DNA of 64,000 nucleotides from Aculops lycopersici (taxonomy: Eukaryota > Arthropoda > Arachnida > Trombidiformes > Eriophyidae), in the NCBI GenBank assembly GCA_015350385.1, contig WNKI01000002.1, positions 6,799,500-6,863,499 of the forward strand, read 5' to 3'. The translations under genes were made by a program, and so were the position numbers. The notes beneath the pieces are model-generated. The model worked only from the letters and a program-made list of their open reading frames with translations. It did not search any database and was not told where the DNA came from. Within the stretch, counting starts at the first letter, position 1, and each line of letters opens with the position of its first letter. This document shows positions 41,602 through 53,400 of this stretch, one piece after another.

Positions 41602-41653
41602 CTCTCTTCCTCTAAGTGTTCTCTCTTCTTCATTTTGACAAGGTGTGATTGAT

Positions 41654-42271
<618 letters not shown>

Positions 42272-42957
42272 TTTAACAAAATTTAAACTAGTTATTGTTT
42301 GCGTATGAGCGAAAGGTAATAGAAAATTGACAAATTGTAAATTGGTCAAGTTAAGTTGAGGTCGTTATTTAAGATAAATAATATTAATTGTAGATAGCAA
42401 GCTAAATAGAGTTAGTTATGCTGTATATCTCTCACAACAACTATATGGAAAATATATTGCAGCGGCGTTAGCGGCGATGGCAAGGATAAAGCGAAGAACG
42501 TGCACAGTGAGAGGACATTGGCGGCGGCCAGCCACAATGCCGTAGATTTTGCCCGCAAGACTATGTGTTAACCTCATGAGCTTCATCCAGCGTAGCTTTC
42601 GCTTGCTCCCTCGCACTTTGCGTGTGCCTCGCTCGCTAGCTTTGGCCTAAACGCCGTCCAAAGTCCCTTCTCTTCATCCATCGCGACAGCAATTTCTCCC
42701 AATTGGAGGAAGAAATTGCAATACTTTTAGTTCCATGCGAGCCCATAGCAGCGCAGTGTCGCTTCTCCACACAAGGACACCCAAAGGTGAGATTCACAGC
42801 AGGGAGAGTGCGCGCAGTTTGCGCATTAAAGCGCCAATTTTCAAAGTAAATTCAGAATGCTGCAGATTTGATTGGAAAAATTACATGTAAACAAACTTTA
42901 TTGCTACTCTTTTGACACTTGGATTTAGTCATTTGTATTCAGGTAAATGTTGTCTGA
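42272..42957. other. Intergenic region upstream of ATP5MC
   Basis: About 0.7 kb: promoter of subunit c, then the 3' flank of the J-domain gene. No gene supported. Confidence 0.5.
42897..42902 (-). terminator. Polyadenylation signal for the J-domain gene
   Basis: AATAAA on the minus strand about 56 bp past the stop. Confidence 0.55.
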
Positions 42958-43488
42958 TCAACCGGATTCAGAAGCTTTAAGTCGACTCAAAACTATCTTC
43001 TCATAATCCTCGTCGGATTCCTCAGGTAAAATGTCTCTACCACGACTTGCACGTGTTGGCATTGGCTGACTCTCAGCTCTGGCAGCTTGACGCAATTTTG
43101 CATTGGTTGCGTCCAAAAGTTCCGTATTGATTCGTCTAATTCTATCTAGTCTGTCTTGATACTGTTGCTCTTTGCTTAATCTATCACTTGCACCCGTGAA
43201 GAAATTTGTATTGCTATTTCTTTGGCCCCTTGATGATGAATGGTGAGATCTAGAGGGTGACCTGCTCGTTCGAACTTCTGTTAAATCGAACCTGTCATAC
43301 GCGTTGCGCCTCTGGTCATCCTTAAGAATTTCGTATGCCTCATTGACAGCTCTAAACTTTGCCCCAGCACTGGAGTCCTTGTTCTTATCTGGATGATACT
43401 TCAAAGCTAACTTGTGATATGCCTTCTTAATCTCATCCCGATTGGCCGTTTGCTTAATACCTAACACCTGGTAGTGATTCATCGTCAT
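42958..43488 (-). CDS. J-domain (DnaJ/Hsp40) protein
   Basis: 176 residues from the ATG ending at 43488 ([13 protein letters not shown]). Residues 4-70 form a canonical J domain with the HPD motif in [11 protein letters not shown], plus [24 protein letters not shown] domains stimulate Hsp70 ATPase. There is no G/F region, zinc-finger or CTD, so it is a short J-only co-chaperone; the Arg/Ser-rich middle and helical tail are unassigned. An open frame continues upstream without a clear ATG. A GTGAGT donor near 43626 and a TTGTTAG acceptor near 43587 suggest a 5' UTR intron. It is divergent from BuGZ with about 240 bp between start codons. Confidence 0.88.
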   Translation of the reverse strand: MTMNHYQVLGIKQTANRDEIKKAYHKLALKYHPDKNKDSSAGAKFRAVNEAYEILKDDQRRNAYDRFDLTEVRTSRSPSRSHHSSSRGQRNSNTNFFTGASDRLSKEQQYQDRLDRIRRINTELLDATNAKLRQAARAESQPMPTRASRGRDILPEESDEDYEKIVLSRLKASESG

Positions 43489-43728
43489 TATTTGCCAAGA
43501 AGTTTTGTAAATGGGGACCTCTGCAAGCTGCGGCCGTATAATTTGCACGCATGTCTTGAGGGCTACAACGCGCGCATTCGTGCCGAAACTAACAATAAAA
43601 ATATTTAAACTTTTGCACAAACTCACCTGATATCATAATAATTTATTACGAAGCGAACACAATGAAAACCAATTGATTTGCAAAAAGCTTGTACAAATTA
43701 ATTTAATCTAAATCTTGAATTAGCTACA
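43489..43728. promoter_or_regulatory. Divergent promoter region, J-domain gene and BuGZ
   Basis: 240 bp between divergent ATGs, part of it probably 5' UTR and a short 5' UTR intron of the J-domain gene. No TATA box seen. Confidence 0.45.
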
Positions 43729-44937
43729 ATGGGAAGAAAGAAGAAAAAGCCAGTAAAACCATGGTGCTGGTATTGCAACCGCGAGTTCGACGATGAAAAG
43801 ATTCTGATCCAACATCAGAGAGCAAAACATTTCAAATGCCCTTTTTGTCACAAAAAACTTTACTCGGGGCCTGGGTTAACGGTTCACTGTGTTCAGGTTC
43901 ACAAGGAGCAGTTGGACAAGATTCCCGAGGCTTTGCCAAATAAGAATTCAGTTGACATTGATATCTATGGAATGCAAGGTGTTCCCGAGGATGATATTAG
44001 AGAGCACGAGAGATTGAAACGAGGTGATACGGACAATGGAGGTGGCGGATCGGGAGGTTCCAAAGCTCAAGAGCCCACTGGTAATAGTAAGAGTCAGCCA
44101 AAGGCTCCAAATCTCGCAATGCAGCAATCCAATTCAGCTATGTCAAGCATGCACGCCGCAATGTTTCAAAGGGCCACAATGGGTCTCGGTGGAATGCCAC
44201 CCGGTTTCCCGCCAATGATGGCACCGCCACCCATGATGATGCCACCCATGGCCGGCATGCCACCAGGTTTCATTCCCCCACCTGGCCTACCACCATCGAT
44301 GGGCAGCATGATGCCGCCTGGCATGCCGATGCCACCAGGTATGGCGCCTTTGGGTTTTCCACCTGGCATGATGCCACCAACTAGTATGGGCTTTTCAATG
44401 CGACCACCCAACATGGCACTTATACCTCCGCCAAGAGGTATGATTCCTTCCCCACCCATGTCAGGTGTTGGACATTTGATTGGTGTTCCACCACCAAATT
44501 TCAGCACGTTAGCACCACCACCTCCGCCTCCTCCACCTCCGCTATCTGAAGAGGCAAACCAGTCGCAAAGAGACAGTGTTGATAGATATCACCAACAAGG
44601 TGATTCTCAAGACAACAACAGCCAACTAGATAGGAATAGAATGAGAGGCAATAAAATAGGTGCCGCCTCCAGTGATGCAATTGGGCCCGGCGCAAATGAA
44701 GCCACAGTCGCATCGTCGACGACGATATGCAAACCAGCCTCAGCTAGCCAAGTCACAAGCTCGTCGCCAACCCTCGAATCGAAGAGCTTCATTGATATTC
44801 CAAATAGTAAGTCTAGAATCATGCATCCAAATTCAGAACTTTCACTAGAAGAATTGAGATTAGGATTGTCAAAATATAGGGATTTAATGGAAAAATTGCC
44901 ACCTCCCCCACAAGTTCCATCGATGTCGCCACACTGA
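43729..44937 (+). CDS. BuGZ: BuGZ/ZNF207 spindle-assembly zinc-finger protein
   Basis: 402 residues, intronless. It starts MGRKKKKPVKPWCWYCNREF with two N-terminal C2H2 fingers (C..C in WCWYC with H..H in IQHQRAKH; CPFC with H..H in VHCVQVH) and the conserved tail NSVDIDIYGMQGVPEDD. The middle is a Met/Pro/Gly-rich low-complexity region with a poly-Pro run. Near the C-terminus LSLEELRLGLSKYRDL fits the GLEBS motif that binds BUB3. BuGZ binds microtubules, promotes spindle assembly by phase separation and loads BUB3 at kinetochores. Length is similar to other animals. Confidence 0.94.
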   Translation: MGRKKKKPVKPWCWYCNREFDDEKILIQHQRAKHFKCPFCHKKLYSGPGLTVHCVQVHKEQLDKIPEALPNKNSVDIDIYGMQGVPEDDIREHERLKRGDTDNGGGGSGGSKAQEPTGNSKSQPKAPNLAMQQSNSAMSSMHAAMFQRATMGLGGMPPGFPPMMAPPPMMMPPMAGMPPGFIPPPGLPPSMGSMMPPGMPMPPGMAPLGFPPGMMPPTSMGFSMRPPNMALIPPPRGMIPSPPMSGVGHLIGVPPPNFSTLAPPPPPPPPPLSEEANQSQRDSVDRYHQQGDSQDNNSQLDRNRMRGNKIGAASSDAIGPGANEATVASSTTICKPASASQVTSSSPTLESKSFIDIPNSKSRIMHPNSELSLEELRLGLSKYRDLMEKLPPPPQVPSMSPH

Positions 44938-45117
44938 TGGATGATAGGCGTTCGGTGTCTGTGTGATAAGGTATAAGTAACAACGGTAACGAGTTTGATT
45001 ATCATTGGCTTCATGATAATGGTTTAACTGAAAGGCTGATTTGTGTTTTATGAGTGAGTTGGTGAGTAAGTGTTTGAGTATTATCTCATGATGATGTCAC
45101 AATAACAAGCATGATTG

Positions 45118-45989
45118 TCATCTAGACCTAATCTGATCATTGATCCAGCCAACAAAGGAGGCAGTCTGGACATAAACTCCAGGTAATTGGGGCCGAGCGC
45201 AGCCGACACCCCATGAGACCAATCCAATTAATTTGGACACACCATCCTCCTTGATAGTCAACGGGCTTCCACTGTCACCCTGGCAGGAATCTCGGGTGCC
45301 CTCTTGGTATCCGGCGCAGAGCATATTTGGATAGATGACTTCCTTCCGGCCGACGTTCTTCATCCATTGCTGGCAAGTATCCCTATCCAAAACTTGAACA
45401 TCGACCTTTTGTAACACACCCGGGGCAGTTGGGACTCCATACTGCGTTAATAGCAAATCAAATCAGATCAAGTTCAACATTTGAGTTGCGGAAAAAAGAG
45501 AGAATTGAGATCATTTAGGTTAGTATATTTATATAACAAAACAATTAATACAACATGCAAAAACTAGGCATGCAATTAAGTAAGTAAAAATACACCAGCA
45601 ATCACATTTACCCATTTCTCGGTCTCTCTAGTATTTTCATCACCAACACATCACATTATCTATCATATCCATCAATAATAGTATCATATGTCGACACTTA
45701 CCTGTGTCCTTCCCCAGCCAGTAACTGTGGCCGTTTTTCCGGTAAAATTATCACCCTTTGCCGGCAGACAAACTGGAATTATGTGCTGCCTGTATACAAC
45801 TTCTTCACTGAGTTCAAGCAAAGCAATATCGTTTTGGTATGTAGCTGGATTGTACAATTCATTAACTACCTTCCTTCGAACTGTAAACTCTTCATGTGGA
45901 TATAATTCTGTTTGGCCCTTTAAATTGTAATCGCCTAGTCTAACTCGTAGGTTTGTGGCTGGAGTTCTGTGAGCATGATTATTCATATA

Positions 45990-46033
<44 letters not shown>

Positions 46034-47639
46034 GATATATATATATTTAGATATAATAATATGAGCAAGCAAGTAAGTGAGTTTAGATTTTATAGTAGAG
46101 TANNNNNNNNNNNNNNNNNNNNNNNNNNNNNNNNNNNNNNNNNNNNNNNNNNNNNNNNNNNNNNNNNNNNNNNNNNNNNNNNNNNNNNNNNAGATATAAT
46201 AATATGAGCAAGCAAGTAAGTGAGTTTGATTTATGAGAGAGAAGTTTAGATAAGATGATTAGTTGATATTATTCTTCATTCCTTCGGAGTTATGTCATAT
46301 CTCATATCATCTCTCTCTCTCTCTCACTCTCTCACTCTCTCACTCTCTTGATAGTATAATATACTAGATGACCTACCTATATACACAGTGGGCGGCCGTC
46401 ACAATCCATCGTTTATTTATGAGCGCGCCACCGCAAGATATTTTCTGATTAAAATACTGTCGCTTAACTACCGCAGCTTGCCAAGGAACTGCCCCATACT
46501 TGGCGTTCTCGCCTCCAACAATCTTTGAGGTTCTCATGTAACTCCGGCCGCATTCTACGTAGGTGCTCAAGTCGAGTTGATCATAAAAAGGGTTAGTATC
46601 ATTACTGTTGCGGCGGGGGTAGTTATGAGGTGGTTCATGGGTTGGGCGCAGGTAGCGAGAGATTAATTCAAGCTAACTTCTTCTTGCGTCTTGCTGCGAT
46701 TAGCACTTACCTGCTTCGTCCACGATGCCCGCCTGACTTCGGCGCACGTCACGGGGTACACAACAGCTCCATAGGAAGCCGCCATTGCAGAGATCTAATT
46801 AGATTAGGAAAGTTGGTGGAGTTTGGTTAGTGAGTCGTCAGTGAGAGTCTAGCGGATTGTTTCAAATACGATGCTTTCGATTATAGCGGCGCCAGGATGG
46901 CGAAAATTGAAAATGGTTGCTCTCGCCGGAGATTTCGCCATAGAATCGTGACTAAAATTATTTCAATGCTGCTGGCCGATAAGCTGATCAGATTAGCTAG
47001 TTACCTGAACTTTCAGATTGAAAAAAGTTAGCAACACCTTTAACGAAACGAGTCTTTTGCTTAAATTAGCAAAATTTACCGCAACAACAATTCAATAGCA
47101 TATCTTAAACTTCAGCTGCTGCTACTGTTTAGGATGATGGCTATGAAATGATTGTGGTTAGCATGTGGTCTAGCCAAACGGTTCACCTAGTTAGCGGAAA
47201 CAAGAGCAACAATGCCGAATGCCGCCCATCCTAAGGCCACGGCAACTCGAGGTCTTAGCGCAGTTCAAGCCTCGAAGCAATCGAAGGATAAATTCATTGT
47301 GAGAGTATCACTTGTTGCCCAGTTTAGTTTAGTCTTGATTCTCCTTTCTCAACTCTAAACCTAGCAACAGGTTACGCGGGCGGCGGCCACTGCTACCCGT
47401 TTGTAGGCTTAGGATTATGAGCAGCAAAAGGTAAACTGGCCACTACCGGCGATCAGTGCCGTCGCCCTTGCCGTTACTTTTTGAAGTTTTGAGAAGACTT
47501 GTTGTCGGGCGACGAGAGCTAACTGATTGTGGCAAGCAATCTAATGAGTAAGCGAGCAAAGCATGCAGTAACAAGCGGTTCTAAATCAACAGGTTAATTT
47601 CAGTTGCTTGCATAGCTAATACTTTACGCTTCTCTTCTC

Positions 47640-47683
<44 letters not shown>

Positions 47684-50190
47684 GCTTCGCTGACCGAACT
47701 GGCAGACTGCACAATTCGATATTCCACCTCCGCCATTCACCTATTGGAGCCAGCTAGCTAGTGGCTAGCTGGCTCCCAGTCTTGGTCATTAGTTGTTCGC
47801 TTGAACTAAAGTAGCTCGCCTGGCTTCTGTTGCCGATGCAATCGCTTGCCGCGACTCCTTCGACCAAAGAGAGTTGCAAGTAAAAGCGAACAGAGGTAAC
47901 AACAAGTAGCCACAGTTTCCGAAGCCTCTTTTTCTACATCTCGGTTTAGTCTAGCTGCTCGTCTCCTCTCTTGGTGTTGATGCAAACGCAAATGCAAATG
48001 CTCTAAAGCGGAGAACCTACGTCCTGTTCACCTAACTAACGACGACGGCGACAACAACATCTCGCCGATTAGGCCAGCCAACAGAAAACAACAGCCCTTT
48101 TAACAATTTTCGAGGATTCACACACACAGAGACACAATCCAAATGGCGCCAGCAGCCGTTAGGGAAATGAGAGCATAGACTTGGTGACCATGGTAAACGT
48201 TACCTGTAGTTTCTAATGATGCGCTCTATCTGTTTTCTGTTGGCCCCGAATTGTCGCCGCCGTTGCGAGCACTAAACTTGAGCTCGACGTTGGAACTTTT
48301 CTTGGCAACTGTTTCCATGTCCTGTATTCTCTCGCCTCGAGTGCCGTCTCTCATCAAATTTTAACCCTCGACTTTGGTTACCGGGGATAACAGTAGTGGC
48401 TGTGATAGCAGCAGCAATCGCAGCCAAAGTCTATTAATGGCCTCGACTCTCTGTAGGTATGTGAGAGTTTCCGAGTCGATGGCCAGTGAAACTAACCAAC
48501 GGCTAACAACCTCCAAATATCCCGACTCCAACAGGTGGCAGCCGATTGCCGTCGGCAATGGCGGCAGCGGTAGTCACCTGTTGAGGGTTGCCAATTTGTA
48601 GCCTTGCTCTTATCTGCAACTTCAACATCGACATCGATGTCTCGATCTTCATTCCGTCCAATCAGATGAGACTTGCCAACACACAATTGGTTCACTCGTT
48701 ATCCGGTTACCTGATCGGGCTTGCAGCTAATTGTTGTTGCGGCTGTCTAACTAGCTCTAGGGAATAAAATATCAAGAAGACACAAGAGTCCACCAGGTTG
48801 TTGAAATAGAATGACAACTCTCGTCGCCGGAGTCTCCCAGTTAAGTTCAGATTGGTTCGGTTAAGTTTAGCCAAGTTTGGTTTGAGTCACTTCTTAATCT
48901 TGACCATAAGCGCCGGTCGTTTTCCTTGGCCTTGATCTTGATCGGACTCCGAAGTAGTGGTAACATTAGCAAGCGGGTTGAATGTCCAACTGGCAAGCAG
49001 CAATCACACTCCCAAACAAGACAAGCGGGCTAATCGGAACGATTAGCTTGCCATAATAAGCTGCTATTACTAGTTGCTGATGTGATGTCGCTATTTCTAT
49101 TGCAAAGAGTCCGATCCACCGACCGGCCAGGTGGATTGCGAGCTGAGACAAGCCTGAAATGCCGAGACCAACCGTGAAACCTACCCACCGACTGACTGAT
49201 GGGCAAATCCGGCGCAAAAGTTGTCTATTTCTTTCACATAAAATCCAATGGCGACGAGGCAAATTAACCAGAGGGAAACTCTAAACTTCAAGGGAAAGGG
49301 TAAGTTTATTATCACCGCAGACAGCAACATAACTAATTTTTCGTTATTCATCTCGAAGTTAATGGAAAGCGGTGAAATTGTCTGCTAAAACTTGTAGTTA
49401 ACATCATACGGTCAAGTCTCACGCAAGATTTGCGATAGAGAAAGCAACTGGTGGTTGCCATTGACGTTGCTATTATACGCAAATTACCTGCAGCCGAAAT
49501 AACTGGAACACAAAAGCAAACTCTCTCACTGTCCATCTATCGAAATCGGGAGAGAGTCCAATCTCTATCCTGCTTCTGTTCATTCACTAGAAACTTGAAG
49601 CTCGACGGCGAGTCTATTCTTTTGCATTAAGCCAGCGAGATGGCAAATAAATCACACAGGTAAAGGGTGAGTCACAGGTGAGTGATGCGATTGATTCACG
49701 CGCTCAGTGGTTGCAACTGCGCCGGCTATATCTCGCCATTGGATACATTGAAGCGGCTCATCGAGGGTAGAGAGATGAAAGATGGTTGCAGCTACTGCTG
49801 ATTGCTTGCCGTTTTACCAACATGAATCTCTCGCAATCCTGGCGACTTGAGCCTCGGGTATGGGGCAAAAAATCGCATGTGAAATAAGTTCACATGTTTT
49901 TGAGAAATAAATAAAGCGTCAGCAACAATCGGATTATATCGATATTATTATTACCATCATTGGCCTTTACTGAAACTCCGGCACAGAGTCACCATATTTA
50001 ACCCGAGCAAAAGTTGCTAACAAACACAAAGGAAAGTTCCAGTTTCTTTTACGTTGAGTTTGCTTTGGTTTTTCTCAATTCTGCTCTAGCCTTCTGTTCT
50101 GGCTTGGAGGACTAGAAATTTCAAGCTTCAAATTTCAAAAGACTGACAGGAGGTCTCTCAATTCGGGAAAGTCAAATTGAGACTTTGAAC

Positions 50191-50235
<45 letters not shown>

Positions 50236-50430
50236 GTAACAAATGTGACAACGGCAACCACTGGCATGGAATGTTGGTGGACCAACAAGAGTAACTCCAT
50301 TGCCGTCGCCAGCTACTTGACTTGGTCTATGTGTGAGTGTGACCGACTTGTCTGACAAATAATTTTTGATGCCTTCCTTTTGAGTACTGCAAGGTAACGG
50401 TTTTTTTGGGAGGAGATCTCAATATGCCAC

Positions 50431-50468
<38 letters not shown>

Positions 50469-53400
50469 AATTGGAAAGCCGATCGAGTTTCGCCATCATT
50501 ATGAAAGCGCTGAAAGTTTTCTCCACAGCAAACTCTATGGCTCAACTAACAAACCTTCAGAGCTCTATTTTTTCAAGTGAGCAACGAAGACACAATAAGT
50601 CACCTGTGCACAACAAAAGAATGTTACAATTTCTTGCCATCGCATCAGAGTTAATCTGATTTCAATGGATGGAACTTGTCCATTTCTCTCCCTCCGAACA
50701 GCCGAAACCAAACAGGCTGACTGAAACTCCACTTTGTTGGATGGTCGGACAGCGACGACCAACTGAGACATGATTGCTTCTTCCGCGCGAGACACACAGA
50801 CAAACACAAAGGCCAAAGGTAGCGGAGCAACCATATGAGCATCCATTGAGAGCGCTGGCTTTGCGCGAGGGTCAGTAGGCAGCGAAGTGTGCGCTTTTTA
50901 ATTCTAGTCGCCTTTCCTTTCATCTTGAAATCGGCATTGAGGTCCAACTCAATGGCCGGCCAGCCAGCTCGCCTACGAACTAGGCGGCGAAAAATCAGGG
51001 CTACATTGAGCAACAGGTTAGCGACAACCAAAGGGCACAATGGTGAACGCAGTGGCAGCAGCAGTGGCGCTAGTACAGTGCTGGCAACAAACTCACCTAC
51101 CACTAGTTGGTCTCGAATGTCATCGTTTGTGTGGGTTTCTTTGTATCTCTCCTCGAAGGCCTTTGAATTTTTCAAGTTTGAGTAGGGTAGAGGCAAGAGA
51201 AAAGAATACAAACACCAGAAATTTTTCAAGTCCAACTGAGTCTAAGGGGTATGAGTTAAACTCATGTGGTTTGCCTGCACACACTTGTATCTCTGTGTAA
51301 CTGATATCTAATCTCGTAGGCCACACTAACGATGGCCACTGCAATTGCTCGCGATGATGACTTGAATTGAGTTATCGGCCAGCCAGTCGGTGGGTGAAAT
51401 GTGCTACCTTGCCGCTGGCCACTTTGAATGAGCAACTGTTTGCTTCGAGTTGTACAGTGAGATGAACATGAAACTGGCCCAATCAATTAGGTGCCGCCTC
51501 GATAGTCAGCAAGTTGGCTGGCCGGTCGGTCGGTCGGTCAGTCAGTCAGTCAGTCAGGCGGCAAAGTTCGAATGACTCTCTGCTGAGGTAATACTCTCAC
51601 TGATTTAAATTCGAGTCACCTGATACTCACTCACTCACTCAGTCAAACTTTAGCCAGCGGCCAGTTGAATTGATGAGATACCTCAGCGAGCAATCATCAT
51701 TATCATCTTATGTGATCATCATCATCGAATGACTCAACTTAGAATCGAGCCGAAGCATCATTTGCTTCGGCACCAATTTGCTTCCATTTTCATTCCGGCG
51801 AGCGGCAATGTCGATGATTGGTGATCGCCATTATGAGTTGTAAAGTTTAGTTAAACTTGGCTAGCAACTATACTAGGCTTGGATCAAGCTAGTATACCAG
51901 TTGGCCGCTGAGAAGCAGCCAACTTTTGTACCCTCACCTGTCCGCTAGCACGCTTGCTTTGCTCACTTAGGCTGACCTTTTATCTGCGCCCTCCGCTAAA
52001 CCATCTCTAATTTTCACCTTTTCTTTTTCCATCGCCGCAAAGCGTCTGTTATATTGACTTGTCCATCTGATTCGTCCAGACGAGCTTGCCATTCAGTCAA
52101 TAAACGAGCAAATGAGCAAGCGGGTGGACGAATTCTAATGGCCGCACAAATGAGCATCGGGTCACATTGTTAACATTTCAGGTGCGCGAATAGTTCAATT
52201 GCAAAGTCGCCTCGGCTAATGACTACCAAACGATTACTATATATATATGTCTCGCTTTCTCATTTCGGCGCTACCACATGTTTACTCAGTCCGATCAATG
52301 CCACTCGCTAAAGTTGCGATGTTTTGTTAGTGGAAGGAGAAAGTGAATGCATTCACTCACGAAGGCGACCACTCGCCATCTCGAGCAATAAAATAAAAAG
52401 AATAATAAAAGTGATGATAATCGGCTGCTCGGGCGCACCTGTTGCCGCAGTTTCCGATCCATCTGTAGTCGCTACTGGAGCGTAATGAACTGAACTGAAC
52501 TGAACTGAACTGAACTGAAATGCACTCGAGGCGAACTGGGACTTGGGTAAACTCCAAGATTCCTTCCGTCTAAGGCAAAGTTGGATAATAGATTTATCTT
52601 CGCCGTCCAGTCGATCAGTCGGTCGGTGAACGAACAGCCCGACTAACAGCCAAAACTGGCCCAGATTGAAGAAGCACCTGTTGCCGACTATCCGTGCACA
52701 TCGTCTAGCTAGCAGCAACCACTTGTTGCCGCGGCACAAGAGAGTGAGGGAGAAAGTCAATCACTTTGGCCGCGTCATGATTCAATCATCATCAAAATCT
52801 CTCGCTGAAAATTGAAATATATTTTCCACCCTTTCAGTCCAAGCGAGCGGCGAGCTGATTGCGACTACCTGTTTTGTTTCTACACACAAACAAGCTGGTC
52901 ACTCAACTTCCAAAACTTTCAAGTGACTTTCATCTAAATCCTAGAACTCGAATTTCGAAGCCCCAAGGCTTTGATTTGTTATCCTTTAAGCTCGTAAATT
53001 TTCAATCCAATCTCCTCTCGATCGAAGAGAGGAGCTTCAGAAACGTTGAGAAAACCCCTCTCCGCTGACTATTAGCGTCACTTTTCTCACCAGAAAGTTA
53101 AATCAGTCCACTCAAGGTCCAGAAGGAGAGAGAGAGAGAGAGAGAGTAAGGGATGATAACTCACTAGCCTTTTCCCGGCTGCTCTTTTAAAATTGGATTG
53201 AATGACTTATGATGAGACGAGGCTATAATTTGTGTGCGTGTAGTAGGGATCAGAAGAAGAATTCCTCAAGGGATGGAAAAAAGATGAGTGCCCCTCAAAG
53301 TATATTAGATAATCGGTTGGAGCTATCGTCACCGGTTAGCTACCCTTACCTCTGACAACTATTACCATTACCACCATTGCTACCAGCTCGGTCACTCAAG

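Larger units (their letters stand above)
41216..41653. other. Convergent intergenic region
   Basis: 438 bp between the stop codons of PGGT1B and ATP synthase subunit c. Apart from the two poly(A) signals I see nothing notable. Confidence 0.5.
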
